Source of the DNA: Helicobacter brantae
Lineage (GTDB): Bacteria; Campylobacterota; Campylobacteria; Campylobacterales; Helicobacteraceae
NCBI RefSeq assembly: GCF_003364205.1
Contig: NZ_NXLV01000001.1
Span: 203,985 to 267,984 of the forward strand
Direction of reading: 5' to 3'
Length of the DNA stretch: 64,000 bases
The position numbers were made by a program, and so were the translations under genes. This document shows, in pieces, positions 35,336 through 43,185 of this stretch. Every line of letters starts with the position of its first letter. Positions within the stretch are counted from its first letter, which is position 1. The notes under the pieces were generated by a model. The model worked only from the letters and a program-made list of their open reading frames with translations, ran no database searches and was not told where the DNA came from.

Positions 35336-35778
35336 TAAAAAGTGTGCTTTTTGTCTGTCTTGGCAATATCTGTCGCTCACCTTTGGCTGAGGGAATCGCA
35401 CGCCACCTTGAGAGAGGGGTAGTCTTTGATTCGGCAGGATTGAGTGGGTATCATAGAGGAGAGAAGCCTTGCAAGGGCACACAAGAGATTGCACAAAAGC
35501 ACCATATCTCACTAGAGGGCATTACAAGTCGCCCTATTGCTTATCCCAAAGATGATAGCTTTGATTTGATTGTGTGTATGGATAGTCAAAATTATGAGGA
35601 TTTGCTAGAGCGTGGATTTAGCAAAGAAAAAATTAAAAAACTAGGAGATTTTGGCTTTGGTGGGGAAGATGTGCCTGATCCTTATTATTATGTGGGACTT
35701 GAAGGATTTGAGAGGGTGTATGTGATGATTAGTGAGGGAGTGAAAAACCTGCTAGAGAGTATCAAGGAGGGGAAATGA
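35332..35778 (+). CDS. low-molecular-weight protein tyrosine phosphatase family protein
   Basis: A 148-residue protein with the P-loop VCLGNICRSPLAEG (CX5R, nucleophile near residue 9) at the N-terminus and the general acid in VPDPYYY near residue 120, the full catalytic set of the LMW-PTP fold. GTG start at 35332 inside the dxs stop. No cognate tyrosine kinase in the window, so the substrate is unknown; family relatives also act as arsenate reductases, but the sequence here fits a phosphatase. Confidence 0.88.
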   Translation: MIKSVLFVCLGNICRSPLAEGIARHLERGVVFDSAGLSGYHRGEKPCKGTQEIAQKHHISLEGITSRPIAYPKDDSFDLIVCMDSQNYEDLLERGFSKEKIKKLGDFGFGGEDVPDPYYYVGLEGFERVYVMISEGVKNLLESIKEGK

Positions 35779-36113
35779 AGCAAATTTTTGGGATAAAAAA
35801 TTGTCAAAGTGTGAAAAAAGCATTAGATTTTTTAGATAGCAAGGGAGTGGTTTATGAATTTGTGGATTACAAAAAAAATCCTCCAAGTCTAGAGCTTCTC
35901 AAAGAGTGGGTAGAGAAGAGGGGGATTGAGAAGGTATTGAACAAAAAAGGCACAACCTATAAAGCCCTCAATCTCAAAGAAAAAGATTTGAGTGAGAGTG
36001 AATTGCTAGAGGTGATGAGCCAAAATCCCACTTTGATTAAACGCCCCATTCTTGTAGATGAGGGAATTTTGGAGTTTGGATTTTGTAAGGAAGTATATGA
36101 GAGTCTTTGCTAG
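35775..36113 (+). CDS. ArsC/Spx/YffB-family thioredoxin-fold protein
   Basis: A 112-residue single-domain protein: FGIKNCQSVKKALDFL with one N-terminal cysteine (C10; no CXXC), then VVYEFVDYKKNPPSLELLKEW, LNKKGTTYKAL and the conserved NPTLIKRPIL that closes the active site. This is the YffB-type branch; arsenate reduction is not implied. The ATG overlaps the preceding stop (ATGA); the next gene starts 17 bp before its end. Confidence 0.83.
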   Translation: MKQIFGIKNCQSVKKALDFLDSKGVVYEFVDYKKNPPSLELLKEWVEKRGIEKVLNKKGTTYKALNLKEKDLSESELLEVMSQNPTLIKRPILVDEGILEFGFCKEVYESLC

Positions 36114-37416
36114 TCTTTTATTTGTGCTTTTGTTGTTTGTGGGCTGTTCTGATAGTCCTCAAGGAAACAAAAGCATTGCTGATTTAAAAATGTCGCAAAA
36201 CGCTCTTGATTATCTCCCCAAAACTCGCACCCCACCTCTCTCCCCCCAAGAAGTAGAGAGATTGAAAGAGAATTATCTTAAGAAGTTTTTTGCCCCATTT
36301 CTAGGGCTTACTCCCAATCCAAATATTGCCGAAGTGTTTTGGATCAAAAGCTCACTAGAGAAAAATCTAGGCTATGGGGAGAATCTCAAACCCATTAGCC
36401 CAAAAATGACACAAAAGATTCTCCAAGATATGCAAATTCCACTTTATCCCAATGCCACTCAAATGGCAATCGTGATTAAGGATTGTGATGTGAGAGCTGT
36501 GCCAAGTGTGCATCCAAGACTTTCTAAACCCAATGGATTCCCTTTTGATCGGTGGCAAAATTCTATGATTTTTTATGGCACACCTGTTTTAATCACTCAT
36601 TATGATACAAGCAAGAGATATGCTCATATCCAAACCGAATTTGTCTATGGTTGGGTAGATGTCAGTCATCTTGCTCTTGTTTCTCCCAAACAAGCCCAAA
36701 CTCTCTCTTCTCTCAAACACTTTATTGTCCCCAAAAATGATGAGAGTATTATCAAAGATTGGAGAGGGGATTATGTAACCCAAGCAAGGATAGGCAAACT
36801 CTTTGCACTCGCTGAAAACAACAATATTTTTATCTACAAACGCCAAAGCGATGGAAAGCTCAGGATTGAAAAAACTGCAATCAATCTAAGTGAGTTTGAC
36901 ACTTTCCCTCAAGCCTTCTCTCAAGAAAAAGTCGCAGAGTATATCAATGCGATGATGGGGCGACAATATGGTTGGGGAGGATTGTATGAAGAGAGAGATT
37001 GCTCAGCTTTTATTCGTGATATTTTTAGTAATTTTGCTCTCTATCTCCCAAGAAACTCATATGCTCAAGGCAATTTTGGCACACGCCAAATCAACCTAGC
37101 CAATCTTGATTCTTTACAGAAAGAAAAAGTGCTTTTAGCCAATGCCACGCCTTTTGGAAGTGTGCTTTATCTCAAAGGGCATATAATGCTGTATTTAGGA
37201 GAAGACAAAGAGGGTAGGGCGATTGTGGCTCATAGTGCGTGGAGTGTAATGGCAGGGGATTTTTGGAGAAAAGATGAGTATCGTTTGGGAGGAGTGGTTA
37301 TCACTACACTCAAACCTGCCAATGAATACAATGGTGCGTGGGGTAGTCGCAAAACTCTAGGAGATAGGGTTTTGCTTGTAAATGATTTATATAAAGCAAT
37401 GCAAGAGGGACAATGA
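36097..37416 (+). CDS. lipoprotein with SH3-like domain and NlpC/P60 peptidase domain
   Basis: A 439-residue probable lipoprotein: signal peptide with lipobox LFVGC, then a middle SH3b-type region (about 145-200: CDVRAVPSVHPRLSKP, AHIQTEFVYGWVD) and a C-terminal NlpC/P60 domain. The catalytic Cys is in ERDCSAFIRD (about residue 302) and the His in LKGHIMLYLG, with a following HSAW. Such enzymes cut peptidoglycan stem peptides in the periplasm. Start ATG 36097 after GTAAGGA; the frame is open further upstream within the ArsC-like gene. It overlaps the following gene by 4 bp. Confidence 0.87.
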   Translation: MRVFASLLFVLLLFVGCSDSPQGNKSIADLKMSQNALDYLPKTRTPPLSPQEVERLKENYLKKFFAPFLGLTPNPNIAEVFWIKSSLEKNLGYGENLKPISPKMTQKILQDMQIPLYPNATQMAIVIKDCDVRAVPSVHPRLSKPNGFPFDRWQNSMIFYGTPVLITHYDTSKRYAHIQTEFVYGWVDVSHLALVSPKQAQTLSSLKHFIVPKNDESIIKDWRGDYVTQARIGKLFALAENNNIFIYKRQSDGKLRIEKTAINLSEFDTFPQAFSQEKVAEYINAMMGRQYGWGGLYEERDCSAFIRDIFSNFALYLPRNSYAQGNFGTRQINLANLDSLQKEKVLLANATPFGSVLYLKGHIMLYLGEDKEGRAIVAHSAWSVMAGDFWRKDEYRLGGVVITTLKPANEYNGAWGSRKTLGDRVLLVNDLYKAMQEGQ

Positions 37417-38189
37417 AAAGATTAGTTTGTTTTTTGTTTTTGGGGTTTTGTGTCCTTTTTGGAGTAGAGGATTTTAGAGTAAAGATTGGGGTGAGTGTGC
37501 CTGTGCAAGAGTATTTTGTCAAAAAAATTGGAGGTGAGTTTGTTGATGTGGTTGTGCTAGTCCCTCAAGCTCGTAATCCCAAATTTTTTGAACCCACAGC
37601 CACACAGGTAAAAATGATAAAAAATCTAAGTGTCTATGTCGCCTCAGGGATTCCATTTGAGAAAAAATGGCTCAAACGCTTTGAGAATGCCAATCCTTCT
37701 TTGAGGGTATTAAACCTTAGTGATAATGCTTGTAAAGAGGCAATTTGCTATCAGTGGCTCTCTATCCCCTCACTCAAAAAACAAGCCAAAAAAATTGCTT
37801 ATATCCTCAGAAGTGTAGATATAAAAAACGCCAAAATTTATAAAGAAAATTTAGAGAGTTTTCTTAAAGAGCTTCAAGAGTTTGAAGGTAAAATCAAGCA
37901 ACGATTAGCACTCCCTACTACACCTAAGATTTTTGCAGGTTTTCAAGATACTTGGGCAGGATTTGCTAAGAGCTTTGATTTGCAATATTTATCATTGAAA
38001 AATCAAGAAGAGTTAAAAAAGTTTAGACAAGAAAAGCTCAAAATGGTTTTAATCACCCCATTTGATGTGAGAAAGCAGGTTAGAGCTATTGTGGCTAATC
38101 CCAAAGTTGAGCTAGTAGAAATCAATCCCTTTGCTTTGCAATGGGAGGAGAATATGCTAAAGATTTTATCTTGTGTTGTAGGAGAGTAG
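37413..38189 (+). CDS. ZnuA-fold substrate-binding-like protein lacking all histidine ligands
   Basis: A 258-residue exported protein (signal peptide about 1-17) with the layout of cluster A-I metal-binding proteins: KIGVSVPVQEYFVKKIGG start, the long central helix (about 118-165) and a second lobe. The family ligands are replaced: the DPHxYEP histidine by K57 (NPKFFEP), the HxWL histidine by Q114 (YQWLS), the HDAF histidine by Q178 (FQDTWAGF), and the last aspartate by N238. The protein contains no histidine at all. Two cysteines (C107, C112) sit near the second site. No permease or ATPase gene is adjacent. It overlaps the NlpC/P60 gene, so a cell-wall-linked role is possible; metal uptake of the ZnuA kind is doubtful. 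Confidence 0.75.
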   Translation: MKRLVCFLFLGFCVLFGVEDFRVKIGVSVPVQEYFVKKIGGEFVDVVVLVPQARNPKFFEPTATQVKMIKNLSVYVASGIPFEKKWLKRFENANPSLRVLNLSDNACKEAICYQWLSIPSLKKQAKKIAYILRSVDIKNAKIYKENLESFLKELQEFEGKIKQRLALPTTPKIFAGFQDTWAGFAKSFDLQYLSLKNQEELKKFRQEKLKMVLITPFDVRKQVRAIVANPKVELVEINPFALQWEENMLKILSCVVGE

Positions 38190-38354
38190 ATGGAAGATAT
38201 TGCTAAAAGGGCATTAAAAATCTCGATTTTTTGTGTGTTTTTGACTTTGGTGATTGGAATGTTTTGTTTGTATGTTTTGCTTAGTGAGGTTGATGCCACA
38301 GCAGGATTAAGCAAAAGAGTTGAGCAAATTGAGAAAAAACTTGAGCGTTTTTAG
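38190..38354 (+). CDS. 54-residue membrane protein
   Basis: ATG 38190 follows the preceding stop directly, with GGAGAG as ribosome site. The product has a short charged N-terminus (MEDIAKRALK), one membrane helix (about 11-31) and a C-terminal amphipathic coil (LSKRVEQIEKKLERF). Codon use matches its neighbours and it fits the operon spacing, so it is probably a real gene. I do not recognise its family with certainty. Confidence 0.65.
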   Translation: MEDIAKRALKISIFCVFLTLVIGMFCLYVLLSEVDATAGLSKRVEQIEKKLERF

Positions 38355-38406
38355 GCAAGTTTTGAGTAAAATAAACTTTAGTGATTTTTCTATATAAGGG
38401 TTGTTT

Positions 38407-39312
38407 TTGATTTATACACTGACTTTAAATCCTGCACTTGATTATCATCTAGAGCTTGATTGTCTAAAGCTTGGAGAAACAAATCGCTCCAAAAACGAAT
38501 TTTTTATGCTTGGAGGCAAGGGAATCAATGTCTCTTTAATGCTTCAAAATTTTAAAATCTCCTCAATCGCTTTAGGATTTTTGGCAGGTTTTAGTGGAGA
38601 AGAGATTGCTAAAAGATTGCAAGAGCAGAGTTTTAGAAGTGATTTTGTCAATGTCAAAGAGGGGGCAAGTAGAATCAATGTCAAAATCAGAGCTCAAGAA
38701 GAGAGCGAAATCAATGCAAGTGGAGCAATCCCCTCACACCAAGAGATTGCAGAGCTTCTAGGCAAACTCCAAACAATCCAAGAAGATGATATATTGGTGC
38801 TTTCAGGAAGTTTGGCAAAGGGAATGAGGAGTGATTTTTATGCAAAAGTGATGAGTGAATGCAAAGCCAAAGTCGTGTTAGATGTGGGAGGAGAGGTGCT
38901 AAACCTTGCCCTCCCTTATGCTCCATTTCTTATCAAGCCCAACAAAGCAGAGCTTGAAGCAATGTTTGGTAAAAAGCTCAAAGATAGTGCTGAAGTGATT
39001 GAGTGTGCAAAAGAGCTTCAAATAAGGGGAGCTAAAAATGTTTTGGTGTCTTTGGGGGGAGAGGGAGCAGTGTTTTTGAGTGAAGAGAGAGAAGTCTATA
39101 AACTCAAAGTTCCACAAGGAAAACTTATCAATTCTGTGGGTGCAGGAGATAGTATGGTTGCAGGATTTATTGCAGGATTTCTCCAAACCCACAATCTGAA
39201 GGAGGCATTTTACTATTCTGTTGCAAGTGGAAGTGCAAGTGCGTATTCAGAGGGGTTTGGGACGCAAGAGAGAGTCATAGAGCTACTCAAGCAATTAAAG
39301 GAGGAAAAATGA
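38407..39312 (+). CDS. fruK: 1-phosphofructokinase
   Basis: PfkB-family kinase converting fructose 1-P, the product of the fructose PTS, to fructose 1,6-bisphosphate. About 301 residues from TTG 38407 (six bases after AAGGG; TTG 38401 is also open). Motifs: YTLTLNPALDYH start, LGGKGINVSLML (about 37-48), and the catalytic NSVGAGDSMVAGFIAGF near residue 243. The gene order fruK-fruA-ptsH-ptsI, with a 4-bp overlap into fruA, settles the substrate. Confidence 0.93.
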   Translation: MIYTLTLNPALDYHLELDCLKLGETNRSKNEFFMLGGKGINVSLMLQNFKISSIALGFLAGFSGEEIAKRLQEQSFRSDFVNVKEGASRINVKIRAQEESEINASGAIPSHQEIAELLGKLQTIQEDDILVLSGSLAKGMRSDFYAKVMSECKAKVVLDVGGEVLNLALPYAPFLIKPNKAELEAMFGKKLKDSAEVIECAKELQIRGAKNVLVSLGGEGAVFLSEEREVYKLKVPQGKLINSVGAGDSMVAGFIAGFLQTHNLKEAFYYSVASGSASAYSEGFGTQERVIELLKQLKEEK

Positions 39313-41204
39313 AAATTACTGACTTGCTAAACCTAGAGTGCATCTGCCTAAATGCAAAGGCAGAGAGCAAAGCAGAGGCGATTACCCAAGCAGTGGAGCT
39401 AATGAGCAAAAGTGGTAATCTAGTGGATACTCAAGCCTACAAGCAAGCAGTATTAAAGCGTGAAGAAGAAGGTAGCACAGGCATTGGAGAGGGGATAGCA
39501 ATCCCACACGCCAAAAGCTCAAGTGTAAAAAATGCCTCTCTTACAGCAATGATATTCCCTGATGGAGTGGATTTTGATTCTTTAGATGGTGAAAAAGTGA
39601 AATTGCTCTTTATGATTGCAGCACCTGAGGGCAAAAATGAAGCACACTTAGAGATTTTAAGCCAACTCTCTGAACTCCTAATGCAAAGTGATTTTGTCGC
39701 TAAACTTTTGGAAGCAAAAACTCCTCAAGAGTTTAGTTCAATCATTGATGAAGCTCAAGGAGTGCAAAAAATAGAGCGAAAGCAGAGTGAAAATGCTAAG
39801 ATTTTGGCTGTTACAGCTTGTCCCACAGGAATTGCTCATACCTATATGGCAGCCCAAGCATTAGAAAACAAAGCCCAAGAGCTAGGGATTGAAATCAAAG
39901 TAGAAACTCGAGGTTCTAGTGGGGCAAAAAATGAGCTAAACCAAGAGGAGATTAAAAATGCAGAAGCAATCATTATCGCAGCTGATACTCAAGTCCCATT
40001 AGAGCGATTTAAGGGAAAAAGAGTGCTTTTTGTCAAAGTAGCAGAGGGAATCTCACGCCCCCAAGAGCTAATCACTCAAGCTCCAAATGCTCCAATCTAT
40101 CAAGGAGCAAAAGATTTTGAAGAAGTGAGAGAAGAAGAGGGGGCAAAACCCTCTTTGGGACATACACTTTATAAGCATTTGATGAATGGGGTTTCTTATA
40201 TGCTTCCCTTTGTCGTGGGAGGTGGGATCTTAATTGCACTAGCTTTTTTAATCGATGGATATTTTATTGATTTGGCTAATGCTAGTGAAGAAGTGAAAAA
40301 ATCCTTTGGAAGCAACCACGAAATTTCTAAATTCTTTATGGATATTGGAGGAATGGCTTTTGGCTTTATGTTTCCAATCCTAGCAGGATTTATCGCTCTA
40401 AGCATTGCTGATCGTCCAGCACTTGCAGTAGGATTTATCGGTGGAGCGATTGCAAAAGCAGGAACTTCAGGGTTTTTGGGTGCAATCTTGGCAGGATTTT
40501 TGGCAGGATATGTTGTGTTAGGGTTAAAGAGGGCACTCTCATTCCTCCCTCAAAGTCTTGATGGAATGAAACCAATCTTGCTCTACCCACTTTTGGGGAT
40601 TTTGATTACCTCACTTGTGATGATTTTTGTCATAGAACCCCCTGTGGGTATTGTCAATACGCTCTTAAATGAGGGATTGAACTCAATGAATGGAGAGTGG
40701 AAAATCTTGCTAGGAATCTTGCTTGGTGCAATGATGGCAACAGATTTGGGAGGACCAATCAATAAGGCTGCTTATGTCTTTGGTGTGGCTTCCATTGCTT
40801 CAGGCAATTTTGATGTAATGGCCTCTGTAATGGTAGGTGGTATGGTGCCTCCACTTGTGATTGCACTCTCTACTACTTTTTTCAAGACCAAATTTACTCC
40901 CTCAGAGCAAAAAAGTGGATTGAGCAATTATGTGATGGGGCTTTCATTTATCACTGAGGGGGCAATCCCTTTTGCAGCAAGTGATCCACTTAGAGTGCTT
41001 AGCTCTTGTATGATTGGTTCAGGGATTGCAGGTGGGCTTTCAATGTATTTTGGTTGTGCCCTTATGGCACCTCATGGAGGGATTTTTGTCTTCCCTGTGG
41101 TAGAGAATGTGCTTTATTATTGCCTTGCCCTTTTGATAGGAAGCGTCATTGGGGCATTGATTTTAGGATTTTGGAAGAAGGAGAAAATAAATGAAAGAAA
41201 TTAA
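39309..41204 (+). CDS. fruA: fructose-specific PTS enzyme IIABC
   Basis: A 631-residue fusion taking up and phosphorylating fructose. The IIA domain (1-145) has the phospho-histidine H67 in AIPHAK; the IIB domain (about 163-260) has the phospho-cysteine C171 in TACPTGIAHTYMAAQA; the IIC membrane domain (about 285-625) has eight or more helices with GVSYMLPFVVGGGILIALAF and GLSFITEGAIPFAASDP. The order A-B-C in one chain is one of the standard fructose arrangements. Overlaps fruK by 4 bp and ptsH by 14 bp. Confidence 0.95.
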   Translation: MKITDLLNLECICLNAKAESKAEAITQAVELMSKSGNLVDTQAYKQAVLKREEEGSTGIGEGIAIPHAKSSSVKNASLTAMIFPDGVDFDSLDGEKVKLLFMIAAPEGKNEAHLEILSQLSELLMQSDFVAKLLEAKTPQEFSSIIDEAQGVQKIERKQSENAKILAVTACPTGIAHTYMAAQALENKAQELGIEIKVETRGSSGAKNELNQEEIKNAEAIIIAADTQVPLERFKGKRVLFVKVAEGISRPQELITQAPNAPIYQGAKDFEEVREEEGAKPSLGHTLYKHLMNGVSYMLPFVVGGGILIALAFLIDGYFIDLANASEEVKKSFGSNHEISKFFMDIGGMAFGFMFPILAGFIALSIADRPALAVGFIGGAIAKAGTSGFLGAILAGFLAGYVVLGLKRALSFLPQSLDGMKPILLYPLLGILITSLVMIFVIEPPVGIVNTLLNEGLNSMNGEWKILLGILLGAMMATDLGGPINKAAYVFGVASIASGNFDVMASVMVGGMVPPLVIALSTTFFKTKFTPSEQKSGLSNYVMGLSFITEGAIPFAASDPLRVLSSCMIGSGIAGGLSMYFGCALMAPHGGIFVFPVVENVLYYCLALLIGSVIGALILGFWKKEKINERN

Positions 41205-41448
41205 ACATATCATTAAGGATCCTCAAGGGATTCACGCACGCCCTGCAGGAGTGCTAGTCAAAAAAGCAGGAGAGTTTAGCTCAAAGATTACAATCACCAA
41301 TAAAGGCAAACAAGCCGATGCCAAAAGGATTTTGGCTGTGATGAGTTTGGGTGCTAAGAGTGGCGAAGAGCTTGATTTTCTCATTGAGGGAGAAGATGAG
41401 CAAGTGGCATTTGAGGCAATTAGTGAGTTTTTGAAAGAAAATTTATAG
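41191..41448 (+). CDS. ptsH: phosphocarrier protein HPr
   Basis: An 85-residue HPr passing phosphate from enzyme I to the IIA domain. The active histidine is H15 in GIHARPAG. At position 46, where Gram-positive HPr has the regulatory serine, this protein has arginine (AKRILAVMSLG), so HPr-kinase control at that residue is not possible. The start lies within the end of fruA. Confidence 0.95.
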   Translation: MKEIKHIIKDPQGIHARPAGVLVKKAGEFSSKITITNKGKQADAKRILAVMSLGAKSGEELDFLIEGEDEQVAFEAISEFLKENL

Positions 41449-41456
41449 GAGAGAGA

Positions 41457-43061
41457 ATGAAAATCTATCAAGGTAAAGGTGTTGTGGGGGGAATAGCAAT
41501 TGGGAGAATTGTTGTGCTTAAAGAGAATTTAGCACAAAACAATCCCCAAAGCACACTCTCAAGCACAGAAGAACTTGATAGATTTAAAGTAGCCAAAGCC
41601 CAAGCGATTGAAGAGATTAACGCTCTTTATCAAAAAGCTCTAAGAGAAGTGGGTGAGGAAGAAGCGATGATTTTTGAAGTGCATTCTATGATGCTAGAGG
41701 ATTTGGACTTCAATGAATTTATTGAGGGCAAAATCACTCAAGGAAGCAATGCATTGGAAGCAATAAGCGAGGCAAAGGAATATTTCTCAACTCTTTTTGC
41801 TCAAATGGATGATGAGTATATGAAAGAGAGGAGTGCTGATATTGTTGATATTGCTAATCGTGTGTTAAAAATCCTTAGTGGAGTGAAAGATAGAGAAGTG
41901 CTAGAGCCTAGCATTATCTTAGCTGATGATCTCTCTCCTAGTCAAACTTTGCAAATGCAGAGGGATAACTTCCTAGCTCTTGTTACTCGCTATGGCTCTA
42001 TGAACTCTCATACGGCAATTTTAGCTAGAACTATGGGAATCCCTGCGTGTATTCAAATGCACTTTGATGAGAGTGTGGATGGAGAAGTGGCGATTTTAGA
42101 TGGCGAGAGTGGGAGGCTTTATGTCAATCCAAGTGAGGAAATACTAGAGGAGTTTAGAGCCAAAAGAGAGCAGATTGTCAAAGAGCAGAGCCAACTTCAA
42201 GACTACAAAGGCAAACCAACAATCACAAAAGAGGGTAAAAAAATTATGCTTTATGCCAATATTGGCAATCTTGAAGATGCCAAAAGTGCATTGCAAAATG
42301 ATGCTGAGGGAATCGGACTTTTTAGAAGCGAGTTTTTGTATCTTCAAAAAAGCACCTATCCCACAGAGCAAGAGCAGTTTGAAGCATACAAAGAGGTTTT
42401 AGAGCTAATGGGGGAGAGAAAGGTGGTTATCCGAACTCTTGATATTGGGGCTGATAAAAGGATTGATTATTTTGATTTGGATATTGAAGAAAATCCTGCT
42501 CTTGGCTATCGAGCGATAAGAATCTGTCTTGATAGAGAAGAGATTTTCAAAACTCAACTTAGAGCCCTCTATCGAGCAAGTGTGTATGGAAAACTCTCTG
42601 TAATGTTTCCTATGATTACCTCTCTTTGGGAGATTGTAGAGATTAAAAAGATTTTAGTAGATGTGAGAGAGGAGCTAGAGCGTGAGGGGGTAGAGTATGC
42701 TGATTTTGAGCTAGGAGTGATGATAGAAACTCCTGCTTCAGCACTCATTGCTGAAGATTTGGCAAAAGAGGTGGATTTTTTCAGTATCGGTACAAATGAT
42801 CTCACTCAATACACTCTAGCCCTAGATAGACAAAATCCAAAACTAGAGAAGTTTTTAGATCCTCATCACCCTGCATTGCTTAAGCTCTTTGAAATGGTGG
42901 TTGAAGCAGGGCACAAAAATCAGTGCTGGGTAGGAATCTGTGGAGAATTAGCAGGGGATTTGAGTATGACTCAAAAACTACTCAAGATTGGTTTTGATGA
43001 ATTTTCTGTTTCTCCAAAGTCGATTCTTGGGTTGCGAAAAACCATATTGTCAATGCAATAG
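41457..43061 (+). CDS. ptsI: phosphoenolpyruvate-protein phosphotransferase (enzyme I)
   Basis: A 534-residue enzyme that takes phosphate from PEP to HPr. The N-terminal domain has the HPr-binding helices; the phospho-histidine is in GSMNSHTAILARTMGIPAC; the PEP-binding barrel has GIGLFRSEFLY, FFSIGTNDLTQYTLALDRQN and the catalytic cysteine in VGICGELAGD near the C-terminus. It is somewhat shorter than E. coli enzyme I (about 575), but all key motifs are present. Last gene of the fructose operon. Confidence 0.96.
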   Translation: MKIYQGKGVVGGIAIGRIVVLKENLAQNNPQSTLSSTEELDRFKVAKAQAIEEINALYQKALREVGEEEAMIFEVHSMMLEDLDFNEFIEGKITQGSNALEAISEAKEYFSTLFAQMDDEYMKERSADIVDIANRVLKILSGVKDREVLEPSIILADDLSPSQTLQMQRDNFLALVTRYGSMNSHTAILARTMGIPACIQMHFDESVDGEVAILDGESGRLYVNPSEEILEEFRAKREQIVKEQSQLQDYKGKPTITKEGKKIMLYANIGNLEDAKSALQNDAEGIGLFRSEFLYLQKSTYPTEQEQFEAYKEVLELMGERKVVIRTLDIGADKRIDYFDLDIEENPALGYRAIRICLDREEIFKTQLRALYRASVYGKLSVMFPMITSLWEIVEIKKILVDVREELEREGVEYADFELGVMIETPASALIAEDLAKEVDFFSIGTNDLTQYTLALDRQNPKLEKFLDPHHPALLKLFEMVVEAGHKNQCWVGICGELAGDLSMTQKLLKIGFDEFSVSPKSILGLRKTILSMQ

Positions 43062-43145
43062 TTACCATTCTACACACTTTGTAAAAAATTTTATTAAAAA
43101 AGCCCCAAAAATGATAATTGAAAAAATTTTTTATACTAAAATCGC

Positions 43146-43166
43146 TATTGGACTTTTTAGCCAATA
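43146..43166 (+). promoter_or_regulatory. small hairpin in the hydA leader
   Basis: Inverted repeat TATTGG / CCAATA around a 9-base loop, just upstream of the AGGAGG ribosome site of hydA. Possible regulatory or stabilising structure; no known operator matched. The 124-bp spacer after ptsI is AT-rich and presumably carries the hyd promoter. Confidence 0.25.
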
Positions 43167-43185
43167 CTTTTTAGGAGGAAATAAG

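Noticed and set aside
35775..36113. Arsenate reductase
   Set aside because: It has the ArsC/Spx fold and a single N-terminal Cys, but no arsenic genes are nearby and the YffB-type branch is not an arsenate reductase by default.
37413..38189. Calling this gene znuA, a zinc-uptake protein
   Set aside because: The fold fits but every histidine ligand is absent and no transporter partners are adjacent.
38355..38406. Promoter directly ahead of fruK
   Set aside because: TATATA at 38391 is too close to the ribosome site and start to give a usable leader, so fruK may be read from upstream.
42988..43185. Upstream extension of hydA by 66 codons
   Set aside because: It would overlap ptsI and place a long non-signal segment before the Tat N-region; ATG 43186 has AGGAGG.
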